Below the pieces are notes generated by a model. That model worked only from the letters and a program-made list of their open reading frames with translations, was not told the origin of the DNA and did not search any database. The position numbers and the translations under genes were made by a program. Below are positions 43,201-51,868 of a stretch of DNA of 64,000 bases, piece by piece. The stretch's first letter is position 1. The number at the start of each line of letters is the position of its first letter. This DNA is from DATFCK01 sp963728975 (GTDB lineage Bacteria; Verrucomicrobiota; Verrucomicrobiia; Chthoniobacterales; UBA10450): the NCBI GenBank assembly GCA_963728975.1, contig CAVSMF010000001.1, positions 1,736,001-1,800,000 on the forward strand. The letters run 5' to 3'.

Positions 43201-43797
43201 TCCGCTATTCTGGCCCGGGCCCGACCGGCGCTCGATCGGATCAAGCTTCGTCCGGGCTACAATCTCGAGATCGCGGGCGAAGATAAGGAATTGAAAAAAG
43301 GACAATCCGACATGGGCCAGGTGATGCTCATTTCCATCATCCTGATTGCGCTCGCGATGGTTCTGCAGTTTAACTCCGTGAGCAAGGCGGTCGTCGTCCT
43401 GCTGACCGTTCCTCTGGGGCTGATCGGCGCTTTCATCGGGCTTGCTGTGACGCATTCGCCACTCGGTTTCATGGCCTTGCTTGGCATCGTTAGCCTTGCC
43501 GGAGTGATCGTTAGCCACATTATTGTGCTCAGCGATTTCATCGAAGAAGCGCGGGCGGAAGGCGCGCCGTTGGAACAGGCGCTGATTCAAGCGGGTCTTG
43601 TCCGGTTGCGCGCCGTCCTCGTTACCGTTCTTGCGACCGTGGGTGGTCTTCTCCCTCTCTTCCTGACCGGCGGCGCGCTCTGGCATCCCTTGACCGCAGT
43701 GCACATCTTCGGCCTGCTCCTGGCCACCATTTTGACCCTGGTGCTTCTGCCGGTGCTTTATTTCGTCTTCTGTGCCCGGCTGAAATGGATCAAATGA
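40269..43797 (+). CDS. RND efflux permease with an N-terminal frameshift
   Basis: An inner-membrane proton-driven pump of the HAE/AcrB-like class of about 1175 residues, with twelve helices and two large periplasmic loops. Motifs include SRLGQQEDPSFPQRK, the central LIIALGMLVDDPVVASDAI with the proton-relay aspartates, and a C-terminal SLAGVIVSHIIVLSDFIEEA. The first ~20 residues (MSHQPSAEIKAGGLAQYLRH) are in another frame, and an extra C at 40328-40329 separates them from YRGVAWTALIAVLIWG. If the shift is real, only the GTG at 40339 could start the protein and part of helix 1 would be lost. It is coupled to the adaptor gene. Confidence 0.85.
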
Positions 43798-43807
43798 TTA
43801 TCCGCAG

Positions 43808-46154
43808 TTAGAACGTCTTGAGATATTCCTTCAGCGCCTTTTTATCGTCATCGGAGAGCGGAACGGCGAAATAATGGCCCCGGTCCTGGACCCAGTCCGG
43901 GCTTTTGCTGACTTTGAGCAGGGCCGGCGCCGCTTCTTCCTCGAAAATCCGGGTCGCTTCTTGGTCGGAAGGATTCTCTTTTTCGATTCTCCGGGAGGCC
44001 TTGTACATTTTCCAGACTGCGGAAAGAGTGTCACCAGGCGGCGCCTGCGGATTCATGTTTGCGATCAGGTTAACCGGCATACCCTTGGGAAATGGGCCGA
44101 GCCTGAGGTCGCCTAGTTTTCCGGCCATGAAAAAAGTGACCGGAACCAGGAGCAAACCGAGTGCGACAGCCAGAATGCCGAGCAGGACCTGTTATAGAGC
44201 GACCGATTCGGCCCTGGCGGCGACGGCCAAATGCGATCAGAAGAACTCCCGCGATCAGGACGAGAGCGGGAAGGAGCCAGGGCATCCTGGTGATGGGTCG
44301 TGCAATTCGCCCGGCGACGCCCTCGACCGCGTCCGGAAGGTAAACAGCGCGGATGATAAACATGGTCCTGCCCGTGGTGCGGGCGATGGTGGCGAGGCCG
44401 TGCCGCTTTTCCGGCCAGAACATCTTATCGATGGCGTCATCAAAAGCGCGCATTCGTCCCTCGACCGAGGGGTCGCCGTTGAATTCGCCGAGGGCGTTGT
44501 TGTGCAGGAACGGTGCGCCTGCCCAAATACCGACCAGCGTCGGCACGCGATAAAAACCCGGGCCCCCGCCCGGCGCCTTGAATTTTTCGTTACGTTTTGT
44601 GAAAGGGTCATAAAACTCGATCTGCCCTATCGACGGTGTCTGCTTGTAATTCTCGGACGAGAATTCCTCCCAGATTTTTCCTTTGGTGGCGTTATCCTGC
44701 AGGGCGCGGGAGGCATTGGTCTGCAACAGGGTGACCGGGTAGCGCGCATCGGTGGAAAGAAAATTGTTGTCGAGAAAATCCGGCTTCATCACTTCCGCGC
44801 GAGCCCAGGAAAGAAATTTTTCGTCGTGCGCCCACTTGGCATAATCCTCCGGACGCCGTTCGATCCCATCGTTAGGCCGTTTACTGGAATGGCAGGCCAT
44901 GCAGTTCTCGGCGAAAACGATGCGGCCGCGATTGAGAACCTGCTCGTCAGTGGTCAGGTAATTTTGACCGCCGGGGGCGTCCCGCAGCAGCATCGGCCTG
45001 CTCGCTTTGATCAGGTACTTGGCCAGATTGGGCGTTCGCTCCTCGGTGGCGCGCCAGTAGACGGAATGCTTGCGCGCGTAGGCGATGGAGAACGGTTTCT
45101 GAGTGCGCACCCCGAAGATCGGGTTGTGGCAACGCAGCCATTCCTCACCAAACATGCCGATGTTCACAAATACCCGGTCGAGCGCGCCGGCCACTCCGAT
45201 CGAGTCGGCGCCATCTACCAGAACGTGCGGCACGCGCCGCAGTTCGCCGCCCGGAGGCATGCTCGCGGCCGCTTTGCCCATGCGCTCTTCGGTCGCTTCT
45301 CCAAGCCGGGCGGCGACGTTGTAAATGGAGTTGATGATGTTGGGATTGTTATTGTTGTCGGTGGCAATGATGGAGGTCTCCACCGTTCCTGGTCTGGCCG
45401 ACTCAAGGGTGTGATACAGAAAGTCGGTCGGCTTGAGGTCGGGGCCGAACAGACCACGGGTGCGGATGTACTGGTTGCCCAGGGTGGCCGAGAGATTTCT
45501 CCATTCCGGTTCCGCGGTGTCGTTAGGCGGATAAAGCGGATGAAAGGCGACATGACAAAGGGCGCAGGTCATCCCGATGCGATAAGGGCGAATCAGTTTT
45601 GGATCCTGGGAATATGAAGGATCGGTGTAGTAACGCTTTCCATCCCACTTCTTTCGCGCCGCCGCATCGAAGTTCGGATTGGGGAATAGACGGAAGCCGA
45701 TGATGCCGGTTGACTTGCCGTCGACTGCCGGGTTGGTGCCATCCGGCTGAGGCGAGACCGGTTGATCGATGTAGAGGCCGAACTCGTCCGGCTGCGTCGC
45801 CTGCCGGTAACCCGGCTCGTTGATCAATCCCATCTGCTTGAATCGCTCCGGGCGTCGCTGGGAATCGATTACCTTTAAAAAATCCACCAGTCCGTAGGCA
45901 TGCCGGGTCATGTAATCCCAAAACGCTTCGTTCCCTCCCGTCCACAGCATCCAGGTGTTGCGGCCGGCGATTTCGTCCGGGGTCAGTGCGATGCCGCCAT
46001 CCATTGGTTGAAACGGGTCGGCCCGCGTCTCTGGAAAATCCGCGACCGTTTTGCGGGCCGCGGTCGCTTCATCGACAGCGTCCTTCTCCGTGCAACCGTT
46101 TAGAAGAAGGAACGAGGCGGCGGCGATGATGAGGTTGATCGAACAATGTTTCAT
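43808..46154 (-). CDS. Membrane-anchored di-heme c-type cytochrome, RoxA-like, with a 3' frameshift
   Basis: A lipoprotein (FLLLNGC lipobox) with two haem-binding motifs, CALCH (residues 197-201) and CMACH (about 405), spaced as in rubber oxygenase RoxA and other bacterial di-haem peroxidase relatives. GGPGFYRVPTLVGIWAGAPFLHNN is the peroxidase-like region. The frame shifts at 44188-44189 (one extra C on the plus strand). Joining the second frame adds a membrane helix (VLLGILAVALGLLLVPVTFF) and about 110 more residues ending ALKEYLKTF. Unjoined, the first frame runs to 44070 through a nonsense tail. The gene follows NDH-2 by 12 bases. Substrate unknown; oxygenase or peroxidase activity is inference. 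Confidence 0.8.
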
Positions 46155-46166
46155 GATGGCTTGGGG

Positions 46167-47792
46167 TTAATTGCCGCCTGGCCTGGCGGAGAGACTTTGC
46201 GCGATTTCAGCGCTGGATTCGCTCAAGGCGAGCGCGGCTTCGCGACCAACATGCAGAAGGTCTACCCGCGTTTTCGCGCGGACCGTGGCAGTCCGACGCA
46301 TGCGATGGAAAACCGCCACTTCGCCGAAATGATCTCCTGCGCGCAGTGTCGCCAGCACCTGGGGAGGGCCGCCGTTGGCGGAATGTTTGAGCACCTCGAC
46401 TTCGCCTGAGCGAATAATGAAGAGACTCTGTCCGACTTCACCTTCGCGCACGATGTCCTGGCCCGGTTCGTACAGGACGCGCATCACGCCGACTCTTTTA
46501 TAGGCGTTCATGTTTAAAACATCCGCTCCAAAGAGCGAGGTAAACAGCCAGTCGATCAGGAGCCGGAACTTTTTTTCCCAGGACGGGAGATAAAGGAGCA
46601 CGACGCAACGCCAGGCCAGGTAACCGAGACGTCCCCGCATGGGCATTCCACGCAGGTGGGCAACGGCTCGTTTTTTTCCGAGAGTGCAGGCATCGCCGAG
46701 ACCGGTGAAGCGGAAGGGGCGCAGCGGTTGTTGGGCGAGTGTCGCTCTAATATTGATTGCGACCTGCGCTCCGGTAGCGAGTGCCCAGATGGCAAGGGGC
46801 GGTGTGGGCCTACCGTCGCGTCGAGGGACAGCGGCGCAATCACCGCCCGCCCAGAGGTGGGTCTGGCCTTTGACCCGGCAAAATTCATCCATCACCAGGC
46901 GTCCAGCGGGCGTTCGCTCGAATGGCAACAGGTCGAGAATGGGCGAGGAAGTGGTTCCGGTACAACTGATGATGGTGCGGGTCGGAATTCGCTCGCCGGT
47001 CGACAGAATCGCTTCCTCCGGGGTGGCGGAAGCAAGCCGGCAATTGGAAACCAGACGCATGTTTGGATTGGCTGACAAAAATCGGACCGCATAGTTCTGG
47101 AGACCGGAAAAATTTTCTCCCAGTTCCGGCAGAATCATCGGCCCGGAATGGACGAGGGTGACGCGGATCTTGTCGGCCGGGATGTTTGGGAAACGTTTGC
47201 GAGCAACGGTCGGGAGAAAGTCCGCCAGCTGGCTGGCCACTTCGACGCCGGCGTAGTTACCGCCCGCCACAACAAAGTTAATCAGGCGCTCGAGTTCGAC
47301 CGGGTCCGACTCGATGTCGGCCAATTCGAGCATGGTGATGAGGTGCTGCCGGGCCTGAAGGATATCGGGAAAAGCCTTTAGCCGGAGGGTGTGCTCCGCC
47401 AGGCCGGGAAAAAGCTTCAGATTCTCGATGGAACCGACATCGAGCACGAGATGATCGTAATTGATCCGGAATTCCTTTCCGTCGAGCCCTCGACTGAAGA
47501 GAACCTCCTTCTGGACGAGGTCGATTTTCTCAACTTCCCCGTTCCGAAATTGGGCGCGGCTATAAATCTTGCGCAACGGATTGAGGATGTTCCCCGGCTG
47601 GATTTTTCCGGCCAATACTTCGGGGACCAGGCCGTGAAAGCAGTTGAAATTGTTCCGGTCGATTATGGTGAGACGAAGCTTCTGCTGACGGATGAGACGG
47701 GCGAGCTTCTTATAAAGGAAGATGACCGCGAAACCGCCGCCGAGCGCGACAACGTGCGGCCCGTGATTCTGGGTGGCGTCTGATGCTGTCAT
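46167..47792 (-). CDS. Type II NADH dehydrogenase fused to a cyclic-nucleotide-binding domain
   Basis: A 541-residue protein. Residues 1-400 form a two-Rossmann-fold NDH-2 that passes electrons from NADH to quinone without pumping protons (VVAGGNYAGVEVASQ, THLWAGGDCAAVP). The first FAD motif reads ALGGGFAVIFLYKKL, with Val where the usual GGGFAG has Gly, which is unusual. A C-terminal amphipathic stretch (about 405-425) is followed by a cNMP-binding domain (about 425-535; phosphate-binding cassette FGEVAVFHRMRRTATV). It lies 12 bases upstream of the di-haem cytochrome gene, on the same strand. The domain suggests direct control by cAMP or a similar ligand. Confidence 0.88.
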   Translation of the reverse strand: MTASDATQNHGPHVVALGGGFAVIFLYKKLARLIRQQKLRLTIIDRNNFNCFHGLVPEVLAGKIQPGNILNPLRKIYSRAQFRNGEVEKIDLVQKEVLFSRGLDGKEFRINYDHLVLDVGSIENLKLFPGLAEHTLRLKAFPDILQARQHLITMLELADIESDPVELERLINFVVAGGNYAGVEVASQLADFLPTVARKRFPNIPADKIRVTLVHSGPMILPELGENFSGLQNYAVRFLSANPNMRLVSNCRLASATPEEAILSTGERIPTRTIISCTGTTSSPILDLLPFERTPAGRLVMDEFCRVKGQTHLWAGGDCAAVPRRDGRPTPPLAIWALATGAQVAINIRATLAQQPLRPFRFTGLGDACTLGKKRAVAHLRGMPMRGRLGYLAWRCVVLLYLPSWEKKFRLLIDWLFTSLFGADVLNMNAYKRVGVMRVLYEPGQDIVREGEVGQSLFIIRSGEVEVLKHSANGGPPQVLATLRAGDHFGEVAVFHRMRRTATVRAKTRVDLLHVGREAALALSESSAEIAQSLSARPGGN

Positions 47793-47909
47793 GGCGGCTG
47801 AGGTGGCTCGGGCTTAACCCTCCCCGCCGCCTCCTCCCTGGCGCAGTCTCAATCCAAATGGTGGAAGATGTAAAGCACGTTGGTGTTGGTAACGGAGCTG
47901 CCCGCGCGA

Positions 47910-48923
47910 CTACGAGGGTGCGTTTCGAATTCGCTCTGAGAAATCCGGCGTGATCCCGGCGCTTCTGGCGCGCTCATTGATCTGAGCGCGGGCTTTGATT
48001 TCGGTGAACGGGAGCACGGATGGGATCATGCCGCGCTGATAGAGAAGTTCGTCGAGATGGCCGTTGACCAGCATTCGCCAATTCCAGACAATCGGAAAAC
48101 CGCTGGCTTGGGCGTTTACCCGAATATTGGTGGTGCAGTTGCTCAGGGTGGCGTGATACCAGCGCGGGCGATCGCGCAGATCGTTGACGGAACGCAGATA
48201 GGTGAGGAAAAGAGCGCGGAGTTTTTCCGGTTGAGCCCTGGCCAGTCGATAGAGATAGAGGTCCTGGTCGCGGTAATTCGTCCGCACACCGATGAGATCA
48301 CGTTCGTCCCCGATGACGTAGTAAAGTTCGTACTGGCGGAAAAAACCGCGGATCGGCGAGTAGGGCTCGTGACTCTCCCGCCGGGTCTCTATCGAGGTGC
48401 AGACGCGGCCTTCGTCCCCGAAGTCGAAACTCAGAAGGGTATGCGCGATGTGCTTGGAGCCCCAGTAATTCATGAACAAGTCGAGGCCGCACAGCTTGGA
48501 GAGGGTGAAGGTTTTGGTTTCCCAGCGCACAATGAAATCGCTCTTCGTTCGGTATTCGCAATTGCGGAAATTGTGGATGACGGCCTGTTCGGGGCTGATT
48601 TCGGCCCACGGAGTCCGGGCATATTCCGGGGACCAGTCTCGATCGTTGGAAGGGCGCACACTTCGCCACCAAACCACCCCGGCGGCGACGAGAGCGATAC
48701 CGACGGCGGACTTCCACCAGCGCCGGAGGAAAGACTGATCGGTTAGGCCAAGGGCGCCGGGGGCCACGGCGCTGAGACTCTCTTGGGGAAGCCGTGATTC
48801 CTGAGAGGTGATAATGCTGGTGAGATTCCTCGGCACCCATAAATCGGCTTCCAGGCTTTCCTTTAGACCAAGGAGTCCGAGGAACGCGACCACCAGCAGG
48901 GCTCGGGGGTGAAACAGGTTCAT
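47910..48923 (-). CDS. DUF4105 membrane protein
   Basis: A 337-residue protein starting MNLFHPRALLVVAFLGLLGL with an N-terminal membrane helix and a second near residue 70 (SAVGIALVAAGVVWW). The DUF4105 (Lnb N-terminal periplasmic) core follows: VIHNFRNCEYRTKSDFIVRW, then AHTLLSFDFGDEGRVCTS and the late YHATLSNCTTNIRV. The family has papain-like Cys features and is associated with envelope functions, but its role is not established. A longer frame to 49439 exists; the start at 48923 gives the best N-terminus. Confidence 0.85.
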   Translation of the reverse strand: MNLFHPRALLVVAFLGLLGLKESLEADLWVPRNLTSIITSQESRLPQESLSAVAPGALGLTDQSFLRRWWKSAVGIALVAAGVVWWRSVRPSNDRDWSPEYARTPWAEISPEQAVIHNFRNCEYRTKSDFIVRWETKTFTLSKLCGLDLFMNYWGSKHIAHTLLSFDFGDEGRVCTSIETRRESHEPYSPIRGFFRQYELYYVIGDERDLIGVRTNYRDQDLYLYRLARAQPEKLRALFLTYLRSVNDLRDRPRWYHATLSNCTTNIRVNAQASGFPIVWNWRMLVNGHLDELLYQRGMIPSVLPFTEIKARAQINERARSAGITPDFSERIRNAPS

Positions 48924-49057
48924 GCGACGATGGGACTTCCCGAAGTGTCGACCGAACTGGCGGAGAAAGTAAAGCGCGCGGGGACATTGGTTAATCGCCA
49001 TGGCCCGGCAAAATGACTTGCTGCAATGCTGGGATTCTGATTGGAGTAAGGCTGCCC

Positions 49058-50440
49058 ATGGAGACGCGAACCGGAATCGAGGCTCATAATTGGTTTGGCG
49101 ACATCCGTTTTCATCCCGCAGTGGTGGCCCGTCCGACCACCGATGCCGAGTTGATTTCGATCGTGAAAGACACGGCCAAATATCCCTCCCCGGTGCGCGC
49201 GTCCGGTTCGGATCATTCCACCACCCGATGCGTGGTTTCGGAGCCAGGAACCAAGGTGGACATGAAAGGGATGAATCGCATTGTGCAAATCGGCGCCGAC
49301 CGGGTTGTCGCGCAAGCCGGCGCGCTCCGCATCGATGTCGCCAAGGAGTTGCAAAAGCATAATCTCCAGTTCTACGTAAACATCGAGCTGGGTAACCTGA
49401 CCATGGGCGCTGCGGCCTGCACCCACACCAAGGACGCATCGTTTAAGGACGAATTCGGCATCGTCTCCTCCTATGCGATCGGATTCAAAGCGGTATTGCC
49501 TAACGGCGAGATTCTCGTGGTGACGGAGGATCAACCGGAACTCCTCCGGGCAATGCGCACCAGTTTTGGCCTGCTCGGCCTGGTCTACGAAGTCACTTTC
49601 CGGGTAAAACCTCTCCGCCCGATGGCTTTTCACCACGAGAGCTTTACGGTTGATGAATTTGAGCGGCAGCTGCCGGCCTTAAAGGCGAGGGGCGAATCAA
49701 TGATGTATTATTTGTTCCCGTTTCAGGATCGAATCGTGGTCGAGTTCCGCAAATATGTCGATCACGGGGAACCGGCCACGAGTTTCGCCTGGAAACTGCG
49801 CAATTGGGCGTGGGGAACAGCTGTCCCCGGACTAGCCGCGACCGTTCGCAAGTCGATCGGCCACGCCGGAACGCGCTATGCGATTTATGAGGCTCTCGGG
49901 ACCTTTTCCCGCCTGACCCTCGGTGCCCTTCGGTCAGAAAACAGTTATCCGGCCGACCAGATAATCCGTTATCCGGATACGGCCGGGCCGGCCCGTTACA
50001 CGTTTAGCATCTGGGCTTTTCCGGAGGAGAACTTTGTGCAATCGCTCCGTGGTTACTTTGCATTCTGCCGGGAATACTATCGCACACACGGTTATCGTTG
50101 CGACATGTTGAACGTCGGTTACCGGATCAATCAGGACCAAAGCTCCCTCTTCTCTTACAGTTATAACGGCACCGTCATGACTTTGGATCCGGTCTCCACC
50201 GCCGGCCCGGGCTGGCCAGAGTTCCTCGACGCCTATAACCAATTTTGCAGCGATAACGGCGCCTCTCCCCTCTTTAATCAAACCGCGGGCCTAACTACTG
50301 CGCAGGTCACAAAGGCGTTCGGTGATCGGCTCGAAGCGTTCAGGAATTTGCAACGCCGCTACGATCCGGGACACCGCTTCGTTAATCAGTATTTCGCCGA
50401 ATTGCTCGGCCTCTCCACCGCAGCGGCTTTGCCGCCCTGA
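49058..50440 (+). CDS. FAD-linked oxidase (D-arabinonolactone oxidase-like)
   Basis: A 460-residue protein. The FAD-binding segment (VRASGSDHSTTRCVVSEPGT, the AGALRIDVAKELQ strand and GAAACTHTKDASF) is followed by a substrate domain ending FRNLQRRYDPGHRFVNQYFA, as in aldonolactone and alditol oxidases. A His in the flavin-linking position is plausible in SDHSTT. The substrate is probably a sugar lactone or polyol, but this is unproven. ATG 49058 has GGAGTAAG upstream. The next gene, an old yellow enzyme, starts 15 bases later. Confidence 0.8.
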   Translation: METRTGIEAHNWFGDIRFHPAVVARPTTDAELISIVKDTAKYPSPVRASGSDHSTTRCVVSEPGTKVDMKGMNRIVQIGADRVVAQAGALRIDVAKELQKHNLQFYVNIELGNLTMGAAACTHTKDASFKDEFGIVSSYAIGFKAVLPNGEILVVTEDQPELLRAMRTSFGLLGLVYEVTFRVKPLRPMAFHHESFTVDEFERQLPALKARGESMMYYLFPFQDRIVVEFRKYVDHGEPATSFAWKLRNWAWGTAVPGLAATVRKSIGHAGTRYAIYEALGTFSRLTLGALRSENSYPADQIIRYPDTAGPARYTFSIWAFPEENFVQSLRGYFAFCREYYRTHGYRCDMLNVGYRINQDQSSLFSYSYNGTVMTLDPVSTAGPGWPEFLDAYNQFCSDNGASPLFNQTAGLTTAQVTKAFGDRLEAFRNLQRRYDPGHRFVNQYFAELLGLSTAAALPP

Positions 50441-50455
50441 TTTATCGCTCACACG

Positions 50456-51868
50456 TTGCGCGACGCCCAGATCATCTTTCAGCCCTTGGAGGCTCGAAAC
50501 CTCAAGCTGAAGAATCGGATCATCCGGTCGAGCATCTCGGGGCGAATCGACAACTACGACGGCAGCGGCACCCTGGCCCGAATCAACTTCGACCGCAGAT
50601 TTGCGGAGGGTGGGGTGGCCGCCATCATTTCCGCGCACGCCCCGATTTCTGTCCGCGGCCGGATCCTGCCGAACTACGCCATGATTGATCGCGACGGGCG
50701 CATTGGATTCTGGCGGGAACTCGTCCGGCAGGTGCATGACCATGATTGCAAATACATCATCCAGCTGATTTACGGCGGCATTCAGGCGGACATTCGCGGC
50801 GTTGAAAACAGGCGGCACACAGCGATCAGTTCGACCGGAAAGCGGGATGTTTTTACCGGTATTCCAGTCCGTCCGATGACTCAGGAGGACATTAACCAGG
50901 TGGTCGAGCTGTTTGCGGTGGCCGCGGCTCGGGCTCGAGAGGCCGGTGCGGATGGCATCGAGTTGCAGGGCGCCAACGGTTATCTCATCACCCAGTTTCT
51001 CAGCTCGGCCATTAATGACCGAAGGGACGGTTACGGCGGCCCGCTCGAAAATCGGACCCGCTTTCTGCTCGAAGTGATCGCAGCGGTGCGCGCGAAGGTC
51101 GGGCGCGACTTCTTTCTCGGAGTCAAACTCAACGCCCGGGACAACCACAACGCCGGCACGTTTCCGCTGGAGTGGAAACGCGGCAACCGGTTGGAGGAGA
51201 CGATTCAGGTCGCGCGCTGGATTGAAGCCGCCGGGGTGGACGCCATCCATGTTTCGATGGGGAGCACGTTTCCGCATCCGCACAATCCACCGGGACCACT
51301 TCCCTGGAAGTACGCGTCCGGGCCTTACCAGGGTATGCTCTCGAGCGGAAAACACGTGGCGCGCAATTACATCCTGATGCATTTCAGCGCGACGCGCTGG
51401 ATTCTGGCATCGATGTGGGCGCGGAAGCAGACGTTTATTCGCCATGGCCGTCCGGTTCCGGAATTGATCCAAGGCATTGGCGCTTCAGATGCGCATCGCA
51501 TTAAAGAAGCTGTGTCCATTCCGGTGTTTTCGACCGGTGGCTGGCAGACGGCTTCCCGTATCGCCGCTGCGATCCGGGGCGGTGATTGCGACGTTGTGTC
51601 CATCGCCCGTCCGCTTTTGGCCAACCCCAACCTGCCCGGGCTTTTCCTGGCCGGCGAGGATGGTCCCGCCCCCGGCAAGGAATGCACCTACTGTAATAAA
51701 TGCCTCGTTAACGTGATCGAGCTTCCCATCGGCTGCTTCGAGGAGTCGCGCTTCGCCGAATATGGCGAGGCCGCCTATGATCGGATGATCCAGGAGGCGA
51801 TGGCCTACTACCGGGACGAAGTCCCCGCCGGGGCGGAGCTCAGGAGGGAGAAGGGGGAGCAGCCCTAA
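50456..51868 (+). CDS. Old yellow enzyme family NADH:flavin oxidoreductase
   Basis: A 470-residue FMN-dependent TIM-barrel enzyme without the C-terminal FAD/NAD domain of the larger members. The N-terminus FQPLEARNLKLKNRIIRSSI and the substrate-side DGIELQGANGYLITQFLSS with NDRRDGYGGPLENR are diagnostic. The cysteines in ECTYCNKC near residue 410 resemble the iron-sulfur ligands of 2,4-dienoyl-CoA reductase-like members. It would reduce activated C=C bonds. It is co-directional with the FAD oxidase, and its 3' end overlaps the antiporter gene on the other strand by 29 bases. The start is TTG 50456. Confidence 0.88.
   Translation: MRDAQIIFQPLEARNLKLKNRIIRSSISGRIDNYDGSGTLARINFDRRFAEGGVAAIISAHAPISVRGRILPNYAMIDRDGRIGFWRELVRQVHDHDCKYIIQLIYGGIQADIRGVENRRHTAISSTGKRDVFTGIPVRPMTQEDINQVVELFAVAAARAREAGADGIELQGANGYLITQFLSSAINDRRDGYGGPLENRTRFLLEVIAAVRAKVGRDFFLGVKLNARDNHNAGTFPLEWKRGNRLEETIQVARWIEAAGVDAIHVSMGSTFPHPHNPPGPLPWKYASGPYQGMLSSGKHVARNYILMHFSATRWILASMWARKQTFIRHGRPVPELIQGIGASDAHRIKEAVSIPVFSTGGWQTASRIAAAIRGGDCDVVSIARPLLANPNLPGLFLAGEDGPAPGKECTYCNKCLVNVIELPIGCFEESRFAEYGEAAYDRMIQEAMAYYRDEVPAGAELRREKGEQP

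Noticed and set aside
43905..45617. A 570-residue plus-strand ORF
   Set aside because: It is antisense to the di-haem cytochrome gene, which has clear haem motifs and a signal sequence; the plus frame is a GC-rich shadow.
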